From Janibacter cremeus (lineage in GTDB: Bacteria; Actinomycetota; Actinomycetes; Actinomycetales; Dermatophilaceae), in contig NZ_CP115184.1 of the NCBI RefSeq assembly GCF_029395675.1, forward strand, positions 3,410,001-3,474,000: a stretch of 64,000 nucleotides of DNA, given 5' to 3'. Of this stretch, positions 36,266 through 45,094 are shown piece by piece (within the stretch, counting starts at the first letter, position 1; the number at the start of each line of letters is the position of its first letter). A program made the position numbers and the translations under genes. A model generated the notes under the pieces. That model worked only from the letters and a program-made list of their open reading frames with translations. It did no database searches and was not told the DNA's origin.

Positions 36266-36438
36266 GGGAGCCTCCTGTGCCGTTCTGCACCGGGTGCGCA
36301 GGACCAGGACTCCACCGTGACGGCTCTCGTGGTCGTCAGACATCGGCCGTGAGGCTCCGAGCCGCTCGTGCCTTCGGCCGGGGGCAGGTCAGACTTTCGG
36401 CCGGTCCCTGGGCGGCGTTCCATCCGTACGCTGAGGGG

Positions 36439-37584
36439 GTGAGCACTCCACTGCGGTCGCTGCTGGAGGAACCCAGGCCCCCGGCCCCACCGGTTCGGGT
36501 GTGGCGGGACTGGGTGCTGCTCGCGGTCGTGACCGTCTCCGCGGTGTGCGAGGCGCTCCTGCGGGAGGACCTGCCACTGCCGGCGCTGTCGGTGGCGCTG
36601 ACCCTCGTCCTGGCGCCCTTGGTGCTGTGGCGGCGTACCCACCCGTTCGCGGTGGTCGCGGCCGCCTTCGGCGCGACCCTCGTGGTTGACATCGGGCTGA
36701 TGGCGGCAGACGCGCCAGCCCTCGAGATGTACACCATGGTCTACCTCCTGGTGTTCCCCTACTCCCTCTTCCGGTGGGGCTCCGGGCGTGAGGCGGTGGC
36801 GGGCCTGGCGATCATCCTGGTCGCGGCGACCCGCGCGATCGTCGTCGACTGGGCCGGGGTGGCCGACGCGATCGGCGGGGTCGCTGTGCTGATGTCCGCC
36901 TTCGCCCTGGGCTGGGCCGTGCGTTCCCAGCACGGCGCCAGGGAGCGAAGGACCGAGCAGGTGAAGTCGCAGGAGCGGGTCCTGTTGGCGCGCGAGCTGC
37001 ACGACACGGTGGCCCACCACGTCTCTGCCATCGCCGTCCAGGCACAGGCAGGGCGCGCCCTCGCGGCCACCAGCCCGTCGTCGCCGCTGAAGGCACTGGA
37101 GGTGATCGAGATGGAGGCAACGCGCACGCTTGCGGAGATGCGGGCGATGGTCCGTGTGCTGCGCAGCGAGGCACCCGTCGACTACGCCCCGCAACCCGGT
37201 GTGGCCGACCTCGAGCAGCTGTCCGGGGCCTCGCCTGCCGGGCCGCGGGTGGAGGTCACGGTCTCCGGTGACCTTGCCGCCCTCCCTGCGGCGATCGACG
37301 CCGCCGTGTTCCGGATCGCCCAGGAGGCGGTCACCAACGCACTGCGGCATGCCCGCAACGCCACCCTGGTGGACGTGCACGTCGCCGGTGACCAGTCGAC
37401 GGTCAGCCTCGTCGTCCGCGACGACGGTGATCCGGCCCCGGCAGACCCCGCCCACGAAGTGGGGTTCGGGCTCACCGGGATGGTGGAACGTGCACTGCTC
37501 CTGGGTGGCGCGTGCCGGGCAGGTCCCTGCCCCGGTCGCGGTTGGGCCGTCAGCGCGACACTGCCGCGGCAGGTGCCGGCGTGA
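36439..37584 (+). CDS. Two-component sensor histidine kinase (NarL/DesK type)
   Basis: A 381-residue kinase. About five membrane segments in the first 165 residues, then the HisKA_3 dimerisation box LARELHDTVAHHVSAIAVQA with the phospho-acceptor His, and an ATPase domain (QEAVTNALRHA, RDDGDP, GFGLTGMVERALLLGG). GTG start preceded by GAGGGG. Its stop overlaps the regulator start (GTGA). Signal unknown; probably membrane-linked since no large sensor domain is present. Confidence 0.9.
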   Translation: MSTPLRSLLEEPRPPAPPVRVWRDWVLLAVVTVSAVCEALLREDLPLPALSVALTLVLAPLVLWRRTHPFAVVAAAFGATLVVDIGLMAADAPALEMYTMVYLLVFPYSLFRWGSGREAVAGLAIILVAATRAIVVDWAGVADAIGGVAVLMSAFALGWAVRSQHGARERRTEQVKSQERVLLARELHDTVAHHVSAIAVQAQAGRALAATSPSSPLKALEVIEMEATRTLAEMRAMVRVLRSEAPVDYAPQPGVADLEQLSGASPAGPRVEVTVSGDLAALPAAIDAAVFRIAQEAVTNALRHARNATLVDVHVAGDQSTVSLVVRDDGDPAPADPAHEVGFGLTGMVERALLLGGACRAGPCPGRGWAVSATLPRQVPA

Positions 37585-38237
37585 GCATCCGGGTGCTGGT
37601 TGCCGACGACCAGGATCTCGTGCGAACCGGACTGCGGCTGATCCTCGGCACCCTGGACGGCATCGAGGTCGTGGGGGAGGCGCGCAACGGGCACGAGGTG
37701 GTGCGGCTGGCTCGCGAGCTGCGCCCCGACGTGTGCCTGATGGACATCCGGATGCCCGTCCTCGACGGGGTCGAGGCGACCCGCCTGCTGGCCGGACCGG
37801 GCGTCGAGGACCCGGTCGCAGTCGTCGTGATCACCACCTTCGACCTCGATGAGTACGTGCACGGTGCGCTCCTGGCCGGCGCCACCGGCTTCCTGCTCAA
37901 GGACGCCGGACCCGAGCTGCTCGGCGAGGCGATCCGGGCGGCCACCCGAGGTGACTCACTCATCTCGCCCAGCATCACCCGCCGGCTGCTGTCGACCTTC
38001 GCGGGCACGGGTCGGGCAGCGCCCCCCGCCCAGCCCCTCGACGCGCTCACCGAGCGCGAGGAGCAGGTGCTGCTCACCATCGCGCGGGGCCGTACCAACG
38101 CAGAGATCGCTGCCGAGCTGCACATCAGCCTCAGCACCGTGAAGACCCACATCGGCAGCCTCATGGCCAAGCTCGGCGCCCGGAACCGGGTGGAGGTCGC
38201 GATGTGGGGGTACGAGACCGGCCGGGTCCGGGAGTAG
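37581..38237 (+). CDS. LuxR-type response regulator
   Basis: A 218-residue NarL-type regulator. Receiver domain with phospho-acceptor in VCLMDIRMP, conserved Thr region (VITTFD) and Lys in FLLKDAG. C-terminal LuxR HTH: LTEREEQVLLTIARGRTNAEIAAELHISLSTVKTHI. Partner of the upstream kinase. The DUF4389 and ABC exporter genes nearby are plausible targets, from location only. Confidence 0.92.
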   Translation: MSIRVLVADDQDLVRTGLRLILGTLDGIEVVGEARNGHEVVRLARELRPDVCLMDIRMPVLDGVEATRLLAGPGVEDPVAVVVITTFDLDEYVHGALLAGATGFLLKDAGPELLGEAIRAATRGDSLISPSITRRLLSTFAGTGRAAPPAQPLDALTEREEQVLLTIARGRTNAEIAAELHISLSTVKTHIGSLMAKLGARNRVEVAMWGYETGRVRE

Positions 38238-38394
38238 CGGCCGGCCAGCTCCGCCCGGGACGAAGGCCGGAGGAGGCGAACGCCCCCGTTGAGTCCGGCG
38301 GCGCCATTGACCTTGCCACTGGTCGGGAGGAGAGTCGAGGGAGGACGACCTGCGCGACGATCGCGTTCGCCATCCTGGCTTGGAGGCGAACATC

Positions 38395-39105
38395 ATGAGC
38401 CTGTCGACCTATCCGGTGCGTGTGGACGCGCACCTCGATCCAGGACTGAACCGCTGGTTGTGGCTGGTCAAGTGGGTGCTCGTCTTACCGCACTACGTGG
38501 TCCTGGTCTTTCTCTGGATCGCCTTCGTGGCGTGCAGCGTGGCAGCCTTTTTCGCGATCCTGTTCACCGGCCGCTATCCGCGCCCGATCTTCGACTTCAA
38601 TGTCGGAGTGATGCGCTGGAGCTGGCGAGTGAGCTATTACGCCTACGGTGCGCTGGGCACCGATCGGTATCCGCCCTTCACGCTGGCGGAGGTGCCGGAC
38701 TACCCGGCCCACCTCGAGGTGGACTATCCGGAGCATCTCAAACGTGGTCTGGTGCTGGTGAAGTGGTGGCTGTTGGCAATCCCGCACTACCTCGTCATCG
38801 CCTTCTTCGCCGGTGGCGGGGTGTATCTCGTCAATGAGGCGACGACAAGCGACCAGAGTTACTGGAACTGGGGCAGCGGACTCATCGGTCTGTTGGTGCT
38901 CTTCGCGGCGGTGGTGCTCCTGTTCACCGGCCGGTATCCCCAGTCGATCTACGACCTCGTGCTCGGCATGAACCGGTGGGTTCTGCGGGTCGCCGCGTAC
39001 GCGGGCCTCATGACCGACCAGTACCCGCCATTCCGCTTGGATCAGGGCGGTGACGACCCCCGTGGGGCGAGGTTGGCCGTGCCGCCCCCGAGCCAGCAGC
39101 AGTAG
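38395..39105 (+). CDS. DUF4389 domain membrane protein, short form
   Basis: A 236-residue protein with two DUF4389 units and about four membrane segments. It repeats [20 protein letters not shown] and TDRYPPFTL. It matches the C-terminal half of the 34847 gene without the extracytoplasmic domain. ATG at 38395 is preceded by GGAGG. Codon choice is less GC-biased than in core genes. The two DUF4389 genes flank the two-component system. Confidence 0.85.
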   Translation: MSLSTYPVRVDAHLDPGLNRWLWLVKWVLVLPHYVVLVFLWIAFVACSVAAFFAILFTGRYPRPIFDFNVGVMRWSWRVSYYAYGALGTDRYPPFTLAEVPDYPAHLEVDYPEHLKRGLVLVKWWLLAIPHYLVIAFFAGGGVYLVNEATTSDQSYWNWGSGLIGLLVLFAAVVLLFTGRYPQSIYDLVLGMNRWVLRVAAYAGLMTDQYPPFRLDQGGDDPRGARLAVPPPSQQQ

Positions 39106-39141
39106 GAGGGGATCCACTTCGAGGCGAGCACCGCCCACTCC

Positions 39142-39915
39142 TCACCGGTGTTCGTGGTGTGGAGCGACGTCAGCCCTTCCACGGATGAGCCGTAGGCCGG
39201 TGACACCGAGCCAGACGAGCCACGCGGCCAAGCCCGCAACCCCGGCGAACACCAGTGGCGAGCCATCCGCGATGGCGAGGTTTCCGGCGCCAGCGAGAAT
39301 GAGCACGCTGCCGCCCGCCACGCCGAGCAGCCGCTGCCACGGCCGTGTCAACCCGCTGGCGTGGGTGGCCAGCGACGCACCGATGAAGGTCGCCCCGAGC
39401 GCGGGCAGCGCGAGCGCGAAGAGCGCGGCGTGGAGCTGCCAGACCAGCTCGAAGACGGGGGTTGGCTCGGCCAGGCCCTCCGCGGCGAGCACGACCGCGA
39501 TGTGCGTGGCTATGACGAGAGCGAATATCGCAGAGAACGTCGCTCCGGCTGCCACCGTGAGCCGCGACCAGTCCGCCCCTGCGGCGCCGCGGCGCTGCAC
39601 CAGCCCCTGCAGTCCAGTGACGAACAGCAGGAGCAGGGGCATGTTCAGGGCCTCCAGACCCGCGGCGACGGACACGGCCCCCCGGTTCGCGGCGTGGTAG
39701 GCGAGGACCTCACCAAGAGGATCGCCGTAGGCGGGCGCGGCAGTGCCGTCGCCAAGGCCGAGGAGCTGGGCTGCAGAACCGTCGAACATCGCGTTCTGAA
39801 GGATCACTGACGCGGCGTAGGCAACCGCGAGGCCGCCGACCAGTCGCGTCGTGGACACCCGGTCCAGGACCTGCCGGTCCTCCAGCGCGGTGCGCTCTGC
39901 CTTCTGGGTTCTCAC
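39142..39915 (-). CDS. DUF4386-like membrane protein
   Basis: A 257-residue membrane protein with about six or seven hydrophobic segments, of the DUF4386 type common beside ABC exporters and two-component systems. The N-terminus TTRLVGGLAVAYAASVILQNAMF and ELVWQLHAALFALALPALGATFIG are family-like. GTG at 39915 follows AAGGAG. Last gene of the set with the ABC permease 32 bp upstream. Function unknown. Confidence 0.75.
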   Translation of the reverse strand: MRTQKAERTALEDRQVLDRVSTTRLVGGLAVAYAASVILQNAMFDGSAAQLLGLGDGTAAPAYGDPLGEVLAYHAANRGAVSVAAGLEALNMPLLLLFVTGLQGLVQRRGAAGADWSRLTVAAGATFSAIFALVIATHIAVVLAAEGLAEPTPVFELVWQLHAALFALALPALGATFIGASLATHASGLTRPWQRLLGVAGGSVLILAGAGNLAIADGSPLVFAGVAGLAAWLVWLGVTGLRLIRGRADVAPHHEHR

Positions 39916-39947
39916 GTCGCTACTCCTTCGTCTCATTCGTTGTGTGG

Positions 39948-40778
39948 TTACTTGACCTCGGAGCGGCGCATGAACAGCAACCCGACGACGAGCGGGACGA
40001 CGATCCAGATCGTCGTGGTCGAGGCGAGCATCGCCCACTCCTCCCCGGTGTCCATGGCGCCCTCGAGGAGCGCCACCTGCGTCTCGTTCCAGTCGACCCA
40101 CGGCTGCAGGTCCTCGAACCACGAGCGCACCTGGGCCAGGAGGAGCAGGACGCCCGGCAGGACCAGTGAGACGACGAAGTAGCCCACGATCGCGGCCGCG
40201 GAGTTGCGCAGCAGGACACCGAGGGTGAAGCCGATGGCCATGCCGATCAGGTTGAAGAGCACCATCTGGGACGCCATGACCATGGAGATGTCCCACACCG
40301 TGTCGACGCCGGCGAGTGCGGAACCGGCCACGTTGCCGAGGGCGCCCACGGCGAAGGCGAGGGCCACGGAGACCAGTCCCACCAGGAGGGTCGCGATCGA
40401 CTTGGCGCCGATGACCCGTCCGCGACTCGGCACGAGCGTGAACGTCGTGAGCCCGCTGCGCTGGCTCCACTCATTCGTGACGGCCAGGATCGCGAGCATC
40501 GGCAGGATCAACGACATCGGGAACCCGCTCGCCCTCGCGAAGCTCTCGTAGGTGACGTCGCTGTCCGGAGCGAAGATGACGACCGACCCGGCCGCGATGG
40601 GCGTCAGGACGCCGATGCTGACGAGCATCCAGAATCCTGAGCGGGTGTTGAACATCTTGCGCAGCTCGACCAAGACGAGGCGGGCGGTCGGGATGGGATG
40701 GGTGGTCCGGCGGACCGGCGCAGCCTGCGTGGGGGTGGTCGTGGTGGTCGTGGTTGGCGGGACGATCGTGGTGGTCAT
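39948..40778 (-). CDS. ABC-2 type transporter permease
   Basis: A 276-residue permease with about six membrane segments. The N-terminus has a Thr/Pro run, then LVLVELRKMFNTRSGFWMLV, the usual ABC-2 permease start. The ATG overlaps the ATPase stop (ATGA), so it forms an exporter with that protein. Substrate unknown; drug or peptide export is usual for the class. Confidence 0.88.
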   Translation of the reverse strand: MTTTIVPPTTTTTTTPTQAAPVRRTTHPIPTARLVLVELRKMFNTRSGFWMLVSIGVLTPIAAGSVVIFAPDSDVTYESFARASGFPMSLILPMLAILAVTNEWSQRSGLTTFTLVPSRGRVIGAKSIATLLVGLVSVALAFAVGALGNVAGSALAGVDTVWDISMVMASQMVLFNLIGMAIGFTLGVLLRNSAAAIVGYFVVSLVLPGVLLLLAQVRSWFEDLQPWVDWNETQVALLEGAMDTGEEWAMLASTTTIWIVVPLVVGLLFMRRSEVK

Positions 40779-41674
40779 GACAAAACTCCTTCGCGTTGGG
40801 TGTCGGCAGTGAGCGACAAGAACATCTCTTCGAGTCCCGCGCCCTCGGCGGACCGGAGCTCGGTGAGGGTGATGCCGGCGGTCAGGGCCACGGCCCCGAC
40901 CCGAGCGGGATCGGCATCCGTGCGGACCGAGCCGTCCCCGGCGAGCGTGCTGGGGATCCCGGCCTGCTCGAGTGCGTGCGCGAGGTCGCGCGGTGACGGC
41001 GAGCGGGCCAGCGTCCCTGCCGCGGCGAGGAGCTCCTCCTTGGTGCCGGACGCGACGATCCTGCCGTTGCCGATCACGACCAGGTCATCGGCGATGACCT
41101 CGATCTCGTGGAGCAGGTGTGAGGACAGCAGCACCGTGCCGCCCCGGCCGGCGAATCCCGTCAGCAGGTCGCGCATCCACCGGATCCCCGCGGGGTCGAG
41201 CCCGTTGGCGGGCTCGTCGAGGATCAGCACCCTCGGGTCTCCGAGGAGAGCCGTGGCGATACCGAGTCGTTGACGCATGCCGAGCGAGTAGTTGCGCAGC
41301 CGGCGCTTGGCCTCGGTGGGCGTCAGGCTCACCAGCTCGAGCATCTCGTCGACGCGAGAGCGGGGCAGGCCCATCGTGGCGGCGGCGACCGCGAGGATCT
41401 CGCGGCCGGTGCGACCGGCGTGCTGCGCCGAGGCGTCCAGCAGGACGCCCACCTCGAGGCCGGGGTTGGGGAGGTCGGCGAACCGCACTCCGTTGATGGT
41501 CGCGGACCCGGAGGTCGGGACGGTCAGGCCGACCATCACTCGCATCGTGGTGGACTTCCCGGCGCCGTTCGGGCCGAGGAAACCGGTCACGCGGCCGGGC
41601 CGGGCGGTGAAGGAGACGTTGTCGACGGCGGTGAAGTCGGCGTAGCGGCGGGTCAGGTACTCAACGGTGATCAT
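40775..41674 (-). CDS. ABC transporter ATP-binding protein
   Basis: A 299-residue ATPase of the drug-export (DRA/CcmA) group. Walker A GPNGAGKST near residue 34, signature NYSLGMRQR, Walker B VLILDEPANGLDP, switch His in LLSSHLLHE. The C-terminal ~80 residues form the usual extension. First gene of an exporter operon, 164 bp from the divergent oxidoreductase gene. Confidence 0.93.
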   Translation of the reverse strand: MITVEYLTRRYADFTAVDNVSFTARPGRVTGFLGPNGAGKSTTMRVMVGLTVPTSGSATINGVRFADLPNPGLEVGVLLDASAQHAGRTGREILAVAAATMGLPRSRVDEMLELVSLTPTEAKRRLRNYSLGMRQRLGIATALLGDPRVLILDEPANGLDPAGIRWMRDLLTGFAGRGGTVLLSSHLLHEIEVIADDLVVIGNGRIVASGTKEELLAAAGTLARSPSPRDLAHALEQAGIPSTLAGDGSVRTDADPARVGAVALTAGITLTELRSAEGAGLEEMFLSLTADTQREGVLS

Positions 41675-41838
41675 GGACTCAACCCTCGCGGCATCGCGTC
41701 GTGCGCGTATCGGCTCGAGGGCCCGTCTTGTCCTGGCCGAAAGTACGGGCCGGGACCGGGCGTTGGGCCGATCCCGGGACCGTGAGGCAGCCCTACGATT
41801 GCGACAGTGACCGGCGTCGGTCGCAGACAGGGGTCCCG

Positions 41839-42804
41839 ATGCGAGCTGTCATCCAGGACAGGTACGGCCGACCGGACGTGCTCCGGTTGGGCGAGCTCCC
41901 GGAGCCCGCCCCCGCTGCCGACGAGATCCTGCTGCGAGTGCGTGCGGTCTCCTTGAACGGCTCGGACCGGGAGAACCTGGTGGGAAGTCCGGCGTACGCG
42001 CGATGGACCAACGGACTGCGCCGACCGCGGGACCCGGTGCCTGGGTCCGACGTCGCGGGCGTCGTTGCCGCGGTCGGCAGGGCGGTCACGGAGTACGCCG
42101 TGGGGGACGAGCTGTTCGGCGAGCTGGCCGGATACCGGGGTGGGCTTGCCGACTTCGTCTGCGCACGACCCACGCTGTTGGCCCGGAAGCCCGCGGGGCT
42201 CTCGTTCGTGGAGGCCTCGACGATCCCGCAGGCGGGCGGCATCGCGCGCAGGGCGACCGCTGACGTCCGGTCGGGTGATCGGGTTCTGGTCAACGGCGCG
42301 GGCGGCGCCGGCGGTGTGTTCGTCGTCGCACTGGCCAAGCACTCCGGGGCGGAGGTGACGGCGGTCGACAGGGCCGACAAGGGTGACTTCCTGCGCGAGA
42401 TCGGGGCCGACCGAACGATCGACTTCGCCACTGAGGACTGGGCCGACGCGCACGACCGCTTCGACCTGATCGTGGATCTCGTGGCCCATCGCTCGCCGCT
42501 CCGCGTGCACCGCCCCCTGCGGCGCGGTGGGAGGTACGCGGCGGTGGGCGGCCCCGCCAGGATCCTGCTGGGCACCGCGGTCGCCGGACCGCTCGTGGGG
42601 CGTGCCACCGGGAAGAGAGTCGGCGTGCTGGTCGTCCCCCAGTCGCGGGCCGAGCTCGAGGCGGTGACCGCCCTCGTCGTCCAGGGCGCCGTCACGCCGC
42701 GGATCGACCGCGTGTACTCACTCCGCGATGCACCCGCAGCCTTCGACCGACTCGCGGCGGGCGAAAGCCGCGGCAAGCTCGTGGTGGACGTGTCCGAAGG
42801 CTGA
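41839..42804 (+). CDS. MDR family NAD(P)-dependent oxidoreductase, copy 2
   Basis: A 321-residue quinone-oxidoreductase-like enzyme. It begins MRAVIQDRYGRPDVLRLGELPEP, and the nucleotide site is NGAGGAGGVFVVALAKHSGA. No zinc ligands. It resembles the gene at 33824 (MRAIVQDGYGSIDHLSLGEVPPP), so the accessory stretch holds two divergent paralogues. Substrate unknown. Confidence 0.85.
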   Translation: MRAVIQDRYGRPDVLRLGELPEPAPAADEILLRVRAVSLNGSDRENLVGSPAYARWTNGLRRPRDPVPGSDVAGVVAAVGRAVTEYAVGDELFGELAGYRGGLADFVCARPTLLARKPAGLSFVEASTIPQAGGIARRATADVRSGDRVLVNGAGGAGGVFVVALAKHSGAEVTAVDRADKGDFLREIGADRTIDFATEDWADAHDRFDLIVDLVAHRSPLRVHRPLRRGGRYAAVGGPARILLGTAVAGPLVGRATGKRVGVLVVPQSRAELEAVTALVVQGAVTPRIDRVYSLRDAPAAFDRLAAGESRGKLVVDVSEG

Positions 42805-42900
42805 CGGCCGGGGCCGGTACGACGGTCTACCGCCAGGTCACATCCGCCACGCCGAGCGCACCTGATGTGGTCACCCGCGACGGCCCCTGATACTCGGGGG

Positions 42901-44388
42901 ATGCGATCTCGTCGATCAGGGGCGCCGACGGCCGCCACGGCCGCGGCGAGCGTCCTCGTGCTGAGTGGGCTCACGGCCTGCTCGAGCGAGCGTGCGGCAG
43001 TGGACTTCGCCGATGCGGTGGCCGAGCCGATCGTGGCCGCCGCTGGTGCGTCCGCGGCCTCGGTCGCCTCGAGCCGAGCCGCCTTCGCCGCCTCCGACGT
43101 CGTCTTCCTCGCCACTGGCGACTCCGTCGACCAGCTGGCCGACAACAGCCGGGAGGCGCACCTGCCGCTCCTGGTGGCCGGCCACGACGACGTCGCGGCG
43201 GAGATCGACCGTCTGGGGGCCGACACCCTCGTCGTCGCCGAGGGCAGCGACGCCCCCGAGGCCCTCACCGACGACCACGCCACCATCGAGGTCGACCCGG
43301 ACGCGACGACCGAGGCGATGTCCCTCCCTTCGCTCGACACGGACGACGCGCACGCCCCGGTGACGGCCGTGCTCGACCCGACGGCGGACCATGACCGGTC
43401 GGCCGCCGTGGTCACGGCCAACGTCCGGGCCGCGGGCGGTCACGCGATCGAGGTGCCGGGCGGGGACCCACGAGCCACCCGGGCGACCGTCCGGGCGACC
43501 ACTGCGGCCAAGGAGACCTCCTGGGTGGCCGTCGGTGGGTCCTTCGGGACCAGCGAGCAGCTCGCCGCCCGGGTGGAGACCGCCACGTCGGTGCCCCAGC
43601 TGCCCGGCGGTGGCCAGACCGTCTTCCCCGGGCGTCGCCTCGTCGGCCTGTACGGGACGCCGGGCACCTCGGAGCTGGGACCGCTCGGGGAGCAGGGCAT
43701 CGAGGCGAGCATCGAGCGGGCGAAGGGCCTCGCAGGCGACTACGACGACCACAGCGAGGTTCCAGTCCTCCCGGCCTTCGAGATCATCGCGACCGTCGCG
43801 GACTCCGAGCCGGGGGCCGACGGGGACCACTCCCGCGAGGTCGATCCCGCCAGCCTCCGCCCCTGGGTCGAGGCCGCCGGCGACGCCGGGGTGTACGTCG
43901 TGCTGGACCTGCAGCCGGGCCACTCCGACTTCCTCACCCAGGCGAAGCGGTACGAGGACCTGCTGCGGGAACCGCACGTCGGCCTCGCCCTGGACCCGGA
44001 GTGGCGGCTCGAGCCCGGTCAGCGGCACATGGACCAGATCGGGTCGGTGGCCATCGACGAGGTCAATGCGACCGCCGACTGGCTGGCCCGGCTGACGCGC
44101 GAGCACTCGCTGCCGCAGAAGACCTTCCTGCTGCACCAGTTCAGCTCGCACATGATCGCCGACCGGGAGCAGCTGGACACCTCGCACGAGGAGCTCGCGA
44201 CCGTCCTCCACGCCGACGGCCACGGCACGCCCGGCCTGAAGATGGGCACGTGGCGCAGGCTGCAGCAGGACCTGCCCGAGGACGTGTGGATGGGGTGGAA
44301 GAACTTCTACGACGAGGACACGCCGACCTTCACGCCCGAGCGGACGTACGACCTCGAGCCGCGGCCGTGGTTCGTCTCGTACCAGTAG
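42901..44388 (+). CDS. Lipoprotein with cell-wall-binding-2-like region
   Basis: A 495-residue secreted lipoprotein. The lipobox LTAC ends at Cys27 after a short basic start and hydrophobic core. Residues ~60-110 contain SDVVFLATGDSVDQLADNSREAHLPLLVAG, which resembles the cell wall binding repeat 2, followed by two more degenerate units. The C-terminal half looks like a TIM-barrel hydrolase-type domain (VYVVLDLQPGHSDFL, VGLALDPEWRL). I cannot name an enzyme activity. It stands alone between an oxidoreductase and a regulator. Confidence 0.6.
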   Translation: MRSRRSGAPTAATAAASVLVLSGLTACSSERAAVDFADAVAEPIVAAAGASAASVASSRAAFAASDVVFLATGDSVDQLADNSREAHLPLLVAGHDDVAAEIDRLGADTLVVAEGSDAPEALTDDHATIEVDPDATTEAMSLPSLDTDDAHAPVTAVLDPTADHDRSAAVVTANVRAAGGHAIEVPGGDPRATRATVRATTAAKETSWVAVGGSFGTSEQLAARVETATSVPQLPGGGQTVFPGRRLVGLYGTPGTSELGPLGEQGIEASIERAKGLAGDYDDHSEVPVLPAFEIIATVADSEPGADGDHSREVDPASLRPWVEAAGDAGVYVVLDLQPGHSDFLTQAKRYEDLLREPHVGLALDPEWRLEPGQRHMDQIGSVAIDEVNATADWLARLTREHSLPQKTFLLHQFSSHMIADREQLDTSHEELATVLHADGHGTPGLKMGTWRRLQQDLPEDVWMGWKNFYDEDTPTFTPERTYDLEPRPWFVSYQ

Positions 44389-44401
44389 GGCGGCACGGAT
44401 C

Positions 44402-44995
44402 TCAGGCCGGTGAGCTCGCCCGCTCCTGACGGCGCGCGTACGCCCGGGCCGCGCGCACGCGGTCCCCGCAGCGAGTGGAGCACCACTGCCGACGACCGTG
44501 GGTGCGCACGAGGAACCGGTCGCAGGGGGCGGCGGTGCAGAGCGCGATCAGCGGCGCGCGATCACCGGTCAGCAGCTCGGCGGCGTCCTCGGCGATCTGC
44601 GCCATCGCGTGCTCGACGACCTGCGTCGCCGGGTGCTCCGGTGAGCGGTGCAGACCGTCGTGCGGGTCGTACCGCAGAAGGGGGGCGCTCGGCACCCGCG
44701 TCAGCGCCCGGTTGATCCGGTCCAGCACGCTCGGGTCCGGGGCGCGGTCCTCGACGTGGGCGGTGAAGGCGGCCCGCAGGTCCGTGCGCAGGCCGGCGAG
44801 CTTGCCCTGGCAGTAGGTCAGGAGCGCCGCCTCGTCGGGGGCGAGGGAGCGCTCGACGAGCCAGGCGGTCGCCTCGTCGGGGCTGCCCAGCTCGTCGACC
44901 CGCTGACCGCCCGGGAGGGTGACCGCACTGTTGACCAGCGCGAGGCTGGCGTGCTCGTCGGCCCCGGGAGCGGGCGGGAGAGGGGTCTGGGCCAT
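44402..44995 (-). CDS. CGNR zinc-finger transcriptional regulator
   Basis: A 197-residue protein of the ABATE/CGNR family. The C-terminal zinc finger is built from LCTAAPCDRFLVRTHGRRQWCSTRCGDRVRAARAYARR, with Cys pairs and the conserved RxRAxxAxRR helix. Divergent from the LLM gene with a 100-bp gap, where TTCCGTGAG occurs twice. Probably controls that operon. Confidence 0.85.
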   Translation of the reverse strand: MAQTPLPPAPGADEHASLALVNSAVTLPGGQRVDELGSPDEATAWLVERSLAPDEAALLTYCQGKLAGLRTDLRAAFTAHVEDRAPDPSVLDRINRALTRVPSAPLLRYDPHDGLHRSPEHPATQVVEHAMAQIAEDAAELLTGDRAPLIALCTAAPCDRFLVRTHGRRQWCSTRCGDRVRAARAYARRQERASSPA

Positions 44996-45020
44996 GTGTC
45001 TCACGGTATCAGTTGCACTA

Positions 45021-45075
45021 TTCCGTGAGGTGCCTGCTACCGTTCATCACGCATAACGTCCTGTACTTCCGTGAG
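45021..45075. promoter_or_regulatory. Candidate operator pair for the CGNR regulator
   Basis: TTCCGTGAG occurs at 45021-45029 and 45067-45075, 46 bases apart, in the gap between divergent genes. Direct repeats so placed are typical of operator pairs. Assignment is from location only. Confidence 0.35.
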
Positions 45076-45094
45076 AACCGGAGATTGCCAGCCC

